Notes: a model not told the origin generated them from the letters alone. A DNA stretch of 26,624 nt from an uncultured Acetobacteraceae bacterium (GCA_937930165.1 CALGVL010000425.1:1-26624); one strand, 5' to 3'. Positions 1-7,667 are shown, numbered from the stretch's first letter. Numbers and translations: made by a program.

Positions 1-977
1 ACGATCTCGTTGCGGCTGATGCCGTGCCGGACCAGCTCGGCGGCCACCGTCTCGGCGCGGCGCAGCGACAGGCGCTGGTTGTACTGTGCCGAGCCGGAGC
101 GGTCGGCATGGCCGGCCACCTCGATGCGGGTGGTCTGCACCCGGCGGGCGTTCTGCGCCGCCTCGGCGACGATCTGCCGGGCGCGGTCGGTCAGGTCGGC
201 CCGATCCCAGTCGAAGAAGACCAGGTAGGTGCGGGCGATCTGCGGGGCCGGCGGGGCGGCCGGGGCCGGCTGCGCCACCGGCGCCGGGCGCGGCGCGCCG
301 AAGTTGTAGCGAACGCCAAGCAGGACGCTGTGGTTGTAGTTGGTCGGCTCGACCCTGCCGGAGGCGACAATCGGGCCGTTCGGGCCACCCGTCCGGACCT
401 GCGCGTTCAGGCGCGGCTCCAGCGTGCCGAAGAAGCGGTACTCGCCGGTGATCGCCAGGCCAGGCACGCCGGGGATGTTGTAGGCCGCGCCAAGGATGCC
501 CTGATAGGCGAAGTGCCCGGCGGTGTCGTTGATGGTCAGGGTCGCCCCACCCGGGCCGCTGGCCCGCACCCTATCCGCATCAACCCAGCCATAGCCGGCA
601 CCGACGCCGACATAGGGCACCACCGGGAAGCCGGCGATGTTGATGTCATACAGGACATTCGCCATCACGGCGTAGTTGTGGAGGCGGCCACCGGCCGAGG
701 TGGAGCGGACACCGCTGCCCTGCAGCCTCGAGACCGCATTCTGCCGGTAGTTGCCCTCGATCTCGGCGCGGAGACCGTTGCCAAAGCCCCAGCCGATGCT
801 GGCCAGACCGACGCCACCGACATCCTTGTAGCGGATCCTGCCGCCGTTGACGTCGGATTCCTGATGGAAGTTCAGGCCGGCGCCGGCGCCCACATACAGG
901 CCGGTCACGGGCTGCGCCTGCGCGGCCACCGGCAGCGCCAGCACCGTCGCGGCCAGAAGGGCCTTCCTGAGGCTCAT
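1..977 (-). CDS. OmpA-family outer-membrane beta-barrel protein with C-terminal OmpA domain (partial, runs off the left edge)
   Basis: The ATG at 977 is preceded by an AGGAGAG-like ribosome site about 7 nt upstream. The protein starts with a signal peptide (MSLRKALLAATVLALPVAAQAQ). Next come about 210 residues rich in alternating aromatic and glycine strands (GLYVGAGAGLNF, VPYVGVGAGYGW, LLGVRYNFG), typical of an eight-stranded porin-like barrel. A Pro/Ala linker follows, then an OmpA peptidoglycan-binding domain (YLVFFDWDRADLT, IEVAGHADRSG, YNQRLSLRRAE). About 325 residues are in the window. The end of the OmpA domain, including the usual NRRVEI segment, lies outside. Such proteins tie the outer membrane to peptidoglycan. 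The family is clear; the individual role is not. A near-identical copy of part of the OmpA domain lies just upstream at 1171-1441. Confidence 0.92.
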   Translation of the reverse strand, partial: MSLRKALLAATVLALPVAAQAQPVTGLYVGAGAGLNFHQESDVNGGRIRYKDVGGVGLASIGWGFGNGLRAEIEGNYRQNAVSRLQGSGVRSTSAGGRLHNYAVMANVLYDINIAGFPVVPYVGVGAGYGWVDADRVRASGPGGATLTINDTAGHFAYQGILGAAYNIPGVPGLAITGEYRFFGTLEPRLNAQVRTGGPNGPIVASGRVEPTNYNHSVLLGVRYNFGAPRPAPVAQPAPAAPPAPQIARTYLVFFDWDRADLTDRARQIVAEAAQNARRVQTTRIEVAGHADRSGSAQYNQRLSLRRAETVAAELVRHGISRNEI

Positions 978-1111
978 TCCTGTCTCTCCTCGATCCCACA
1001 ATCGCAATCGCCGCGCCGATCCGCAGAAGGCCGGCCCCGACGCTGCGTGCCAGCAACGTAACACCGGCTGAACCTCATGGACACCTGGGCAACGACCGAT
1101 TCCGAACCGAT

Positions 1112-1127
1112 GTGGCGAAGACGCCAC
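1112..1127. other. short perfect stem-loop between ompA and the OmpA-domain fragment
   Basis: GTGGCG (1112-1117) and CGCCAC (1122-1127) are separated by AAGA. A 6-bp GC stem with a tetraloop is a stable small hairpin. It follows the stop of the OmpA-domain fragment on the minus strand, so it could end or slow transcription coming from purK. There is no T-run after it, so intrinsic termination is uncertain. Confidence 0.4.
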
Positions 1128-1170
1128 AGGGCAGCATGGCAAATCCGTCACAGCCTGGAAAGGTAGCACA

Positions 1171-1441
1171 TTACCCCAAAGGGTTGGCCAGCGCGCGGCT
1201 CTCGCCGAAGGCCTGGACGACGATCTCGTTGCGGCTGATGCCGTGCCGGACCAGCTCGGCGGCCACCGTCTCGGCGCGGCGCAGCGACAGGCGCTGATTG
1301 TACTGCGCAGAGCCGGGGCGGTCGGCATGGCCGGCCACCTCGATGCGGGTGGTCTGCACCCGGCGGGCGTTCTGCGCCGCCTCGGCGATGATCTGCCGCC
1401 GGGCGCGGTCGGTCAGGTCGGCCCGATCCCAGTCGAAGAAG
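1171..1441 (-). pseudogene. OmpA C-terminal domain fragment, recent partial duplication of the neighbouring ompA gene
   Basis: Bases 1220-1441 match bases 1-219 with about five substitutions and one in-frame 3-base insertion, roughly 98 percent identity. The reading frame encodes FFDWDRADLTDRARRQII, then VEVAGHADRPG-like OmpA-domain sequence, and stops at 1171 after GESRALANPLG. It lacks the signal peptide, the barrel and the usual final NRRVEI part of the domain. It has no start codon or ribosome site of its own at the duplication edge; the first in-frame start is a GTG at 1359. It sits 49 bases past the purK stop. I call it a gene remnant. A short cytosolic or read-through product cannot be excluded. 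Confidence 0.8.
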
Positions 1442-1489
1442 GCTCTGCGTCTCTGTTTCGAGAATGCCGCATGGCGCTGCGAGTCTCTG

Positions 1490-2611
1490 CTACAGCCCGG
1501 ACAGCGCCTCGGCCTCGCTCAGCCCGGCCAGGCTGCCGATAGGGAGGAGCCGCGTGGCATGGCCGAGCTTCCGGCCCGGCCGGGCCTCCGCCTTGCCGTA
1601 GAGATGTGGCGCCACATCGGGCCGGGTCAGCAATTCCGGCCAGCGTGCCATCCCCTCCGGCCCCACCAGGTTGCGCATCACCGCGTCATGATGCCGCGCG
1701 GGATCGGCCAGGGGCAGGCCGGCCACGGCGCGCACATGCTGCTCGAACTGGCTGGCAATGCAGGCATCGATGGTCCAGTGCCCGGAATTATGCGGCCGCG
1801 GCGCGATCTCGTTGCCCAGCAGCGTGCCGTCGGGCAGCAGGAACATCTCCAGCGCCAGCACGCCGACCAGGTCCAGCACCTCAGCCACCCGCCCGGCATG
1901 GCGGCGCGCCGCCTCAGCCGCCTCGGGCGGCAGCCGCGCCGGGGCGAAGGAGAGGTCGAGGATGTGGTGGCGGTGCCGGTTCTCCACCGCGTCATAGACC
2001 GCGAGCGAGCCATCCGCCCCGCGCGCGGCGATGGCCGAGACCTCCGCCGCGAAGGGGACGAAGCCCTCCAGGATCAGCGGCTTCGGCGCCAGCCGCGCCC
2101 AGGCCGCCGCGGCGTCCTCCGGCTGGCGGAGCACCGCCTGGCCGCGCCCGTCATAGCCGAGGCGCGTGGTTTTCAGCACCGCCGGCAAGCCGATCTCAGC
2201 GATGGCAGCCGTCAGTTCCGCCTCCGACCGCACCGGCCGCCAGGGCGCCACCGGCACGCCGGCGCGTTCCAGGAAGGCTTTCTCCTCCAGCCGGTCCTGG
2301 CAGATGCGCAGCACCTCCACCCCCGGCCGGCAGGGGGCGAGGGGGGCGAGGGCGGCCAGGGTCTCGGCCGGGACATTCTCGAACTCGAAGGTCACGACAT
2401 CCACCGCCGCGGCGAAGGCCGCGAGCGCCGCCCGGTCCTCATAGGGCGCGACGGTGGCGGCGGCCGCGACCTGCATGCCCGGGCTGTCGGCCTCTGGCGC
2501 ATAGACATGGCAGCGATAGCCGAGCCGGGCGGCGGCCATGGCCGACATGCGCCCCAACTGGCCACCGCCCAGGATGCCGATGGTGGCACCCGGCGGAAGC
2601 GGAAAACTCAC
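1490..2611 (-). CDS. purK: N5-carboxyaminoimidazole ribonucleotide synthase PurK
   Basis: PurK uses ATP and bicarbonate to convert aminoimidazole ribonucleotide to N5-CAIR in purine synthesis in the cytosol. The 373-residue protein has the family length. An N-terminal nucleotide-type fold opens with IGILGGGQLGRM (about 10-21). The ATP-grasp core shows VLKTTRLGYDGRGQ (about 145-158) and the metal-binding segment GNEIAPRPHNSGHWT. The start ATG overlaps the purE stop by 4 bases (ATGA), which points to translational coupling. The OmpA-domain fragment follows directly downstream. The call is firm. Confidence 0.97.
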   Translation of the reverse strand: MSFPLPPGATIGILGGGQLGRMSAMAAARLGYRCHVYAPEADSPGMQVAAAATVAPYEDRAALAAFAAAVDVVTFEFENVPAETLAALAPLAPCRPGVEVLRICQDRLEEKAFLERAGVPVAPWRPVRSEAELTAAIAEIGLPAVLKTTRLGYDGRGQAVLRQPEDAAAAWARLAPKPLILEGFVPFAAEVSAIAARGADGSLAVYDAVENRHRHHILDLSFAPARLPPEAAEAARRHAGRVAEVLDLVGVLALEMFLLPDGTLLGNEIAPRPHNSGHWTIDACIASQFEQHVRAVAGLPLADPARHHDAVMRNLVGPEGMARWPELLTRPDVAPHLYGKAEARPGRKLGHATRLLPIGSLAGLSEAEALSGL

Positions 2612-3120
2612 TCTGGCAACTCCGGCACGCTTTCGGTCTGCGCCATGCGCCAGGCATCCAGGCGCGCGGCGAGGGCGGGGTCGGACAGGGCCAGGATGGC
2701 TGCGGCCAGCAGAGCCGCGTTGATGGCGCCTGCCTTGCCGATGGCCAGCGTCCCGACCGGCACGCCGCCGGGCATCTGGACGATGGAGAGCAGGCTGTCC
2801 ATGCCCTTCAGCGCATGGCTCTCCACCGGCACGCCGAGCACCGGCAGCGCGGTCTTGGCGGCCGCCATGCCCGGCAGATGCGCCGCCCCGCCGGCGCCGG
2901 CGATGATGACCTTCAGCCCGCGCGCGCGGGCACCCTCGGCATAGGCGAAGAGCCGGTCCGGTGTCCGGTGGGCGGAGACCACGCGGGTCTCGTGCGGGAC
3001 GCCGAGGCGTTCCAGCGTCTCCGCCGCGTGGCGCATCGTCTCCCAGTCGGAGCGGCTGCCCATGATGATGCCGACCAGGGGGGCGGCGGGGGGAGCTTCA
3101 GGCGATGATGTCTGGGACAA
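2608..3120 (-). CDS. purE: N5-carboxyaminoimidazole ribonucleotide mutase PurE (class I)
   Basis: PurE moves the carboxyl group of N5-CAIR to give CAIR, the step after PurK. The 170-residue protein shows the class I signatures: IMGSRSDWETM near residue 19, SAHRTPDRL near 49, and AGAGGAAHLPGMAAAKT near 74, which together bind the nucleotide. Residues 1-14 (MSQTSSPEAPPAAP) are a low-complexity lead. The gene overlaps the upstream ydcH-like gene by 23 bases and purK by 4 bases, so the three genes form one tight operon. An internal start cannot be ruled out because the N-terminus is not conserved. Confidence 0.97.
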   Translation of the reverse strand: MSQTSSPEAPPAAPLVGIIMGSRSDWETMRHAAETLERLGVPHETRVVSAHRTPDRLFAYAEGARARGLKVIIAGAGGAAHLPGMAAAKTALPVLGVPVESHALKGMDSLLSIVQMPGGVPVGTLAIGKAGAINAALLAAAILALSDPALAARLDAWRMAQTESVPELPE

Positions 3121-3298
3121 GGCGGCTCTCCAGCCAGGCGATCTCGTCCTTCAGCTTCAGCTTGCGCTTCTTCAGGCGTTGCACCTGAAGTTGATCGACA
3201 TGCTGGCCATCGAGCCTGGCGATGACGGTGTCGAGGTCGCGGTGCTCGCTCCGCAGTTCATGCAGGCGGCGCAACAAGGAATCGCGGTCGTCGAGCAT
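3098..3298 (-). CDS. YdcH/DUF465 family small coiled-coil protein
   Basis: A 66-residue charged helical protein starting MLDDRDSLLRRLHELRSEH. It ends in a heptad-like stretch (VQRLKKRKLKLKDEIAWLES). The HxxLD arrangement and the KKRKLKLKDEI tail are the DUF465 (YdcH) hallmark. The family function is unknown. I chose the ATG at 3298 because family members begin near this point; an upstream in-frame start at 3439 would add 47 unrelated residues. The 3' end overlaps purE by 23 bases, so it is the first gene of the purEK operon. A paralogue lies divergently at 3431. Confidence 0.85.
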   Translation of the reverse strand: MLDDRDSLLRRLHELRSEHRDLDTVIARLDGQHVDQLQVQRLKKRKLKLKDEIAWLESRLVPDIIA

Positions 3299-3430
3299 CG
3301 GTGCCTGGCTCGGGGGACGGGGGGAGGGATGCAACCCGGATGTTCGGGCCAATATCATGCTTGGCGCGGGTGTAACAGCACGGGCAGCCGGCTGGCTCGC
3401 CGCGCCGATCACTGGGAAGGAGAAGCTCGC

Positions 3431-3604
3431 ATGATGCAATCGCCGAGGCTCCGGTCACTGGAGGAGCGGCACGCGAATCTGGAGCGGCAGATCACCCAGG
3501 AGGATGCCCGGCCACGCCCCAATGAACTGGAAATCACCCGGCTCAAACGGGAGAAACTCCGGGTGAAGGAGGAAATCGAGCGGCTGCGCCGGGAGCGGAA
3601 CTGA
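3431..3604 (+). CDS. second YdcH/DUF465-like small helical protein
   Basis: A 57-residue protein (MMQSPRLRSLEERHANLERQ...) with a GGAAGGAG ribosome site about 9 bases before the first ATG. The central NELEITRLKREKLRVKEEI resembles the VQRLKKRKLKLKDEI segment of the gene at 3098-3298, and the LEERHANLE segment resembles its first helix. It is almost entirely charged or leucine-rich and probably forms a helical hairpin. The function is unknown. It is divergent from the other DUF465 gene across 132 bases, so the two may share a control region. A stem-loop follows at 3626. Confidence 0.75.
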   Translation: MMQSPRLRSLEERHANLERQITQEDARPRPNELEITRLKREKLRVKEEIERLRRERN

Positions 3605-3625
3605 CCCGGAGGGCGGCATTACGCC

Positions 3626-3659
3626 GGCCGGCGGGTTCGGAAGGCTGAATCCGCCGGCC
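3626..3659. terminator. strong stem-loop between convergent genes, probable bidirectional terminator
   Basis: GGCCGGCGG (3626-3634) pairs perfectly with CCGCCGGCC (3651-3659). The stem can continue inward through GTTC/GAAT with a G-T wobble. It lies between the stops of the plus-strand DUF465-like gene and the minus-strand trcR gene. The T-run after the stem is weak (CTTG), so efficiency is uncertain. Confidence 0.55.
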
Positions 3660-3737
3660 TTGCGGCATACGGCATTGGCCACTGCAGGCTGGCGCCGCCG
3701 CTTCAGACCCCGAAGGCGCTCCGGCCATTGGGGCTAT

Positions 3738-4307
3738 TCAGGCCGCATCCTCCTCGGAGGCATCATGCGGCGGCGGGCTTGCTGCCGGACGATCCCCGGC
3801 CGCGGCCAGTGCCGCGTTCAGGTCCGACTGGGTGCAGAGGCCGAGGATCACCGGATCGCGCGGCTTGATGTTCGCGCTGTTCCAATGGGTGCGGTCCCGC
3901 ACCTTGGCGATCGTCTCCTTGGTGGTGCCGAGGAGCTTGCTGATCTGCGCATCGGTCAGTTGCGGATGGTGGCGCAGCAGCCAGGCGATCGCGTCCGGCC
4001 GGTCGTTGCGCTTGGAGATCGGAGTGTAGCGGGCGCCCTTGCCGCGCTGCTTGCTCAAGGGCAGGGTCGGCTCGACCATCCGCAGCCTGGCATTCGGGTC
4101 GGCCTCGCAGCGGGCGATCTCCTCCCGCGTCAACTGGCCGTGCTGGACGGGGTCGTAGCCGATGATGCCCTGCGCAACCTCCCCATCCGCGATCGCCTGC
4201 ACCTCCAGCGGGTGCATGCCCACGAAATCGGCGATCTGCTCGAAGCTGAGGGAAGTCTTTTCGATCAGCCACACGGCGGTGGCCTTCGGCATCAGGGGCT
4301 GGACCAT
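3738..4307 (-). CDS. trcR: TrcR-type (DUF1013) cell-cycle transcriptional regulator
   Basis: A 189-residue protein of the alphaproteobacterial DUF1013 family, known as TrcR in Caulobacter cell-cycle work. The start MVQPLMPKATAVWLIEKTSLSFEQ matches the conserved N-terminus. GAGAAGG lies 9 bases before the ATG at 4307; the longer frame from 4373 adds unrelated residues. Conserved stretches include FEQIADFVGMHPLEVQAIAD (a helix-turn-helix-like block, about 20-40), GQLTREEIARCEADP, and a second such block PQLTDAQISKLLGTTKETI followed by HWNSANIKPRDPV. The tail (AAGDRPAASPPPHDASEEDAA) looks disordered and acidic. It probably acts on DNA or RNA polymerase in the cytoplasm; details are known only from homologues. 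Divergent from the DUF1192 gene. Confidence 0.9.
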   Translation of the reverse strand: MVQPLMPKATAVWLIEKTSLSFEQIADFVGMHPLEVQAIADGEVAQGIIGYDPVQHGQLTREEIARCEADPNARLRMVEPTLPLSKQRGKGARYTPISKRNDRPDAIAWLLRHHPQLTDAQISKLLGTTKETIAKVRDRTHWNSANIKPRDPVILGLCTQSDLNAALAAAGDRPAASPPPHDASEEDAA

Positions 4308-4424
4308 GGAACAGAACCTTCTCGGCGGTGCCGGAGGCACCCGGGGGGCATTCGCCGCGGCGTCGCATGGCATATAGAGGTGGCCCCCCCCAGGGTCAAA
4401 GCCCGGAACGAAAGGAGTTTGCGC

Positions 4425-4619
4425 ATGATGGAGGATGAGGAGCGCCCGCGGCCGCCCGCCCGCTTCACCCCGCTGCCGCTGGATGGGCTGGGGGTGGAGG
4501 AATTGCGCGCCTACATCGCCGCCCTCCAGGCGGAGATCGCCCGGGCCGAGGCGGCGATCGCCGCGCGGCAGGCCCAGCGCAGCGCCGCAGACGCCTTCTT
4601 CCGCCGGCCGGAGCAGTAG
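4425..4619 (+). CDS. DUF1192 family small protein
   Basis: A 64-residue protein with a near-perfect AAAGGAG ribosome site 7 bases before the ATG at 4425. It has an acidic start (MMEDEERPRPP), the family motif LDGLGVEELRAYIAALQAEIARAEAAI, and the typical AADAFFR end. The middle is a predicted amphipathic helix. The family is common in Alphaproteobacteria and its function is unknown. It is divergent from trcR and converges on the MmyB-type regulator gene only 24 bases away. Confidence 0.85.
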   Translation: MMEDEERPRPPARFTPLPLDGLGVEELRAYIAALQAEIARAEAAIAARQAQRSAADAFFRRPEQ

Positions 4620-4643
4620 CGGCCGGCCCCAGCCCCGGCGGCT

Positions 4644-5483
4644 TCAGCCCTCCGCCGGGTGGTAGGTCTCGATCCGCAGCTCCCGCAGGGTCAGGTCCTG
4701 CGCCGTGCCGAGCGTTGCGATGGTGGTGAGGAAGCGCGCCGTGCCGCCGCCGGGCAGCAGGAATTCCACCGGCACCACCAGCGCCGCGGCCGGGCCGGGC
4801 CGCTCCCCGCGCAGCAGCCGCGCCACGCCGGGATAGGCCAGCGCCTCCTCCAGCGGCGGGCGGCGGGCCGGGTCGGTGATGTTCCGCGCTTCCCGCATCA
4901 CCCGTTCGAGGAGCGCCCGCGCCACCTCCGGCCAATTCGCCAGCCGCTTCCGTGCCCCCTGCGGGTGGCAGAGCAGGCGCAGCATGTTCAGCCGCGGCTG
5001 CGGCAGCAGCGCCAGGCGCGGGATCGGCCCCGTCCCCACCGCCGGATCCAGGCCGTCTGCCAGGCAGGCATCCACCGCCGCGGCATAGCCCTCATTCGCC
5101 ATCACCAGGTCCCAGCGCGCATCGAAGGCGGCGCCCGGCAGCGGATGCTTCCCGAGCAGCAGCCGCAGCGCTGCCAGCACCTCGGCCATGGCCGGGGCCT
5201 CCAGCGGCGTCTCCCGATGCGCCGGGGCGAAGCCGGCGGCGAGCAGGAAGGCATCGGTGTCGCGCGGCGGCACGCCGAGCGCCTCGCAGAGCCGCAGCAC
5301 CAGGGCCCGGCTCGGCCGGGCGCGGCCGGTTTCGATGAAGCTGAGATGCCGGGCCGAGACCCCAGCCTCCCCGGCGAGATCGAGCTGGCTGACCCGGCGC
5401 GCGCGCCGCGCCCGGGCGAGCAGGGCACCGACCGGCGTATCAGGCCCGGTCTGCGACAGGCTGGTTCCGTCCATGCCCTGCAT
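4644..5483 (-). CDS. XRE-family transcriptional regulator with MmyB-like ligand-binding domain
   Basis: A 279-residue DNA-binding protein. An XRE helix-turn-helix spans about residues 18-72 (GALLARARRARRVSQLDLA, VSARHLSFIETGRARPSR). A MmyB-type sensor domain follows at about 100-275 (WDLVMANEGYAAAV, LNMLRLLCHPQGARKRLANWPEV, TYHPAEG at the end). These domains adopt a PAS-like fold and are thought to bind small hydrophobic ligands. The gene is divergent from a MATE exporter, with the palindrome TACCTGGCAGGTA between them, which suggests it controls itself and the exporter. Ribosome sites before the ATGs at 5483 and 5474 are both poor; the shorter start is possible. Confidence 0.9.
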   Translation of the reverse strand: MQGMDGTSLSQTGPDTPVGALLARARRARRVSQLDLAGEAGVSARHLSFIETGRARPSRALVLRLCEALGVPPRDTDAFLLAAGFAPAHRETPLEAPAMAEVLAALRLLLGKHPLPGAAFDARWDLVMANEGYAAAVDACLADGLDPAVGTGPIPRLALLPQPRLNMLRLLCHPQGARKRLANWPEVARALLERVMREARNITDPARRPPLEEALAYPGVARLLRGERPGPAAALVVPVEFLLPGGGTARFLTTIATLGTAQDLTLRELRIETYHPAEG

Positions 5484-5511
5484 CCTAGCGCGTCCGGAAC
5501 CGCACGGCTGC

Positions 5512-5524
5512 TACCTGGCAGGTA
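5512..5524. promoter_or_regulatory. candidate operator palindrome TACCTGGCAGGTA
   Basis: Perfect inverted repeat TACCT-GGC-AGGTA in the 104-base divergent region. It lies 29 bases upstream of the regulator start and 64 bases upstream of the MATE start. Size and position suit a dimeric XRE repressor. No clear promoter hexamers were seen around it. Confidence 0.55.
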
Positions 5525-5587
5525 ATCGCGCCGCACCGCGCCTGCTGCCCAGGATGCCGCCCACACGCGCGATGGCAGGAGGCCCGC

Positions 5588-6994
5588 ATGGCGGATGGCG
5601 GACAGGTTCTGGTCGAAGGGGAAGGGGTGGGGCTGACACGCATCCCGCCGCGCGCGCGGCTGATGCTGGAAGGCCCGGTGCTGCCGGTGCTGCTGCGCCT
5701 CTCCGCACCTAATCTGGCGGAGGCGGCGGCACGCATCGGCTTTATCGCCGCCGATGCGGTTTTCATCGGCTGGCTGGGGCCGGAGGCGCTGGCCGGGGTC
5801 TCGCTGGTCTTTCCCCTGCTGCTGCTGGTGCAGATGGTCTCGGCCAGCGGCTTCGGCACCGGCGTGGCGGCGGCAGTGGCGCGCAGCCTCGGCGCCGGGG
5901 ACCGGGAGGCGGCGGATGCGCTGGCGGCGCAGGCGTTGTGGCTGGCCATGGCGGCCTGGCTGGCGAGTGCGGCGGTGATGCTGCCGGCCGGGCCCTCTCT
6001 CTGGGCCGCGCTGGGCGCGACCGGGCCGGCGCTGGAGGCCGCCAATGCCTATTCCACCCTGGTCTTCGCCGGGATCGGGCTGGTCTGGCTGATGAACCTG
6101 CTGGCCAATGCGGTGCGCGGCACCGGCGCCATGGCGGTCTCGGCCGGGGCCATCGTGGCGGGGGAGGCGGTGCACCTGCTGCTCTCCCCCGCCCTGATCC
6201 TGGGCTGGGGGCCTTTCCCGGCCATGGGGGTGCGGGGTGCGGCGATCGGGGTGCTCGCCGCCTATGGCACCGGAGCGGCGGTGCTGCTGGCATGGCTGTG
6301 CAGCCCGCAGGCCGGGGCCAAGCTGCGCCATGGCGCGCTGGCGCCACGGCTGGCGGCCATGCGCGGGGTGCTGCGGGTCGGCCTGCTGGCCGTGCTCACC
6401 ATCCTGCTGCTCCAGGCGACGGCGATGGCGGCCACGGCGCTGGTCGCCGGCTTCGGCGCGGCGGTGCTGGCCGGCTATGGCGCGGCGCAGCGGCTGGAAT
6501 TGCTGCAGCTTCCGATCACCTTCGCCTTCGGATCGGCGGTGATCGCGCTGGTCGCCGCCAATCTCGGCGCCGGGCTGGGTGAGAGGGCGCTGGCGGCGGC
6601 GCGGGCCGGGGCGCTGCTGGCGGGCGGCATCGGCCTCGGCTTCGGCGCGGTGGCGCTGCTGCTGCCGGGTGCCTGGATGCGGCTGTTCCTGGCGGATGCC
6701 GAGGCGGTCGGGGCGGGGGTGCTCTACCTGCGGCTGATCGGGCCGGCGATGCCGCTGCTGGGCCTGGCGCTCGGCCTGGGCTTCGCGCTGCTCGGCGCGG
6801 GGCGGGCGGGTCTGCCGGCGGGGGCGGGGGCGCTCCGCCTGCTCATCCTGGCGGGCGGCGGGGCGCTGGCGCTGGCCGCGGGGGCGGGGCTGCCCGGCCT
6901 GTTCCTCGCGGTGGCGGCGGGCATGGCCGGCTTCGCCCTGCCGCTGCTGCTGTTCGGCTCGCGCATCATGCGGCGGCTGACCGAGGGCCGGTGA
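5588..6994 (+). CDS. MATE family efflux transporter
   Basis: A 468-residue inner-membrane protein with about twelve hydrophobic segments in two similar halves, the length and topology of MATE cation/drug antiporters. The N-half start RLSAPNLAEAAARIGFIAADAVFIGWLG corresponds to the conserved MATE TM1-TM2 region. ANAVRGTGAMAV (about 178-189) matches the conserved NALRGxGD-type segment with A/M in place of the acidic residue. The second half repeats the pattern (AGYGAAQRLELLQLP). AGGAGG precedes the ATG at 5588 by about 5 bases. It likely exports cationic or amphipathic compounds using H+ or Na+. The upstream divergent MmyB-type regulator probably controls it. A strong terminator follows. Confidence 0.93.
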   Translation: MADGGQVLVEGEGVGLTRIPPRARLMLEGPVLPVLLRLSAPNLAEAAARIGFIAADAVFIGWLGPEALAGVSLVFPLLLLVQMVSASGFGTGVAAAVARSLGAGDREAADALAAQALWLAMAAWLASAAVMLPAGPSLWAALGATGPALEAANAYSTLVFAGIGLVWLMNLLANAVRGTGAMAVSAGAIVAGEAVHLLLSPALILGWGPFPAMGVRGAAIGVLAAYGTGAAVLLAWLCSPQAGAKLRHGALAPRLAAMRGVLRVGLLAVLTILLLQATAMAATALVAGFGAAVLAGYGAAQRLELLQLPITFAFGSAVIALVAANLGAGLGERALAAARAGALLAGGIGLGFGAVALLLPGAWMRLFLADAEAVGAGVLYLRLIGPAMPLLGLALGLGFALLGAGRAGLPAGAGALRLLILAGGGALALAAGAGLPGLFLAVAAGMAGFALPLLLFGSRIMRRLTEGR

Positions 6995-7002
6995 CACGCA
7001 AA

Positions 7003-7030
7003 AGGGCCGGCGGGTCGCCCCGCCGGCCCT
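7003..7030. terminator. bidirectional intrinsic terminator between MATE and hsp20 genes
   Basis: A 12-bp perfect stem (7003-7014 with 7019-7030, AGGGCCGGCGGG / CCCGCCGGCCCT) closes a 4-base loop. AAAA at 7000-7003 gives a U-run for minus-strand transcripts. The genes on both sides converge on it (stops at 6994 and 7056). Confidence 0.85.
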
Positions 7031-7055
7031 AAACTTGCCGTCGCTGTCGCGCCGG

Positions 7056-7532
7056 TCAGGCGGCCTTGTCCTGCGGCGCCTGCTCATTGGCGATGGCAGG
7101 CTGCGCCGGCTGGCCGGCCTGAATGGCGATGCGACGGGGCTTCAGCGCCTCCGGCACCTCGCGCTTCAGCTTGAGCTGCAGCAGGCCGTTCTCCAGGTTC
7201 GCGCCCTCCACCACGATGTGGTCGGCCAGCACGAAGCGGCGCTCGAAGGCGCGGCCGGCGATGCCGCGATGCAGGAAGGCGCGGCCTTCCGCGGGCTGCG
7301 GCGCGCGGCCGGAAACAGTCAGGGTGTTCTCCCGCGCAACGATCTCGAGGTCGTTCGGGCCGAAGCCGGCGACGGCCATGGTCAGGACGTAGCTGTCCTC
7401 ACCGGTCTTCTCGATGTTGTAGGGCGGGTAGGTCTGGGTGTCCGCCGTGCTGCGCGCCGCCTCCAGCATGCGGGCGAGACGGTCGAAGCCGATGGCGGTG
7501 CGGAAAAGTGGAGACAGATCAAGAGCGTTCAT
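7056..7532 (-). CDS. small heat-shock protein, Hsp20/IbpA type
   Basis: A 158-residue ATP-independent chaperone that holds unfolding proteins in the cytosol. The N-terminus MNALDLSPLFRTAIGFDRLARML is typical of IbpA-class proteins. The alpha-crystallin domain runs from about PPYNIEKTGEDSYVLTMAVAGF (residue 37) to LENGLLQLKLKREVPE (about 128). It contains RENTLTVSGRA and GIAGRAFERRFVLADHIVVEGA. The tail carries the I-x-I-like motif RRIAI (about 133-137) used in oligomer contacts. AAGGAGG lies 9 bases before the start and is buried in a ROSE-like hairpin, so heat control by RNA melting is likely. Confidence 0.95.
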   Translation of the reverse strand: MNALDLSPLFRTAIGFDRLARMLEAARSTADTQTYPPYNIEKTGEDSYVLTMAVAGFGPNDLEIVARENTLTVSGRAPQPAEGRAFLHRGIAGRAFERRFVLADHIVVEGANLENGLLQLKLKREVPEALKPRRIAIQAGQPAQPAIANEQAPQDKAA

Positions 7533-7536
7533 CGCT

Positions 7537-7564
7537 CGGAACCTCCTTCAGGAAGCAAGGTCCG
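7537..7564 (-). promoter_or_regulatory. ROSE-like RNA thermometer hairpin in the hsp20 leader
   Basis: In the minus-strand transcript, CUUCC pairs with GGAGG of the Shine-Dalgarno site around a UGAA loop. UUGCU (bases 7554-7558, written AGCAA on the plus strand) lies opposite the SD, and an outer stem CGGA/UCCG closes the hairpin. A U(U/C)GCU motif facing the SD is the ROSE signature of alphaproteobacterial small heat-shock genes. The rest of the 135-nt leader can form further GC hairpins. The fold is by eye only. Confidence 0.6.
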
Positions 7565-7667
7565 TTGTTGCCTGCGGCCCGCCCGCCTGGCCCCGACCGG
7601 GCGCCATGCGGAGAGGAACCGCGCCTGGGACCCCGTCAGGGCGCCCCTTGGCATCGCTGAAATTGGA

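Noticed and set aside
1298..2944. 548-codon plus-strand frame across purK and purE
   Set aside because: Antisense to the clear purEK genes; composition is low complexity.
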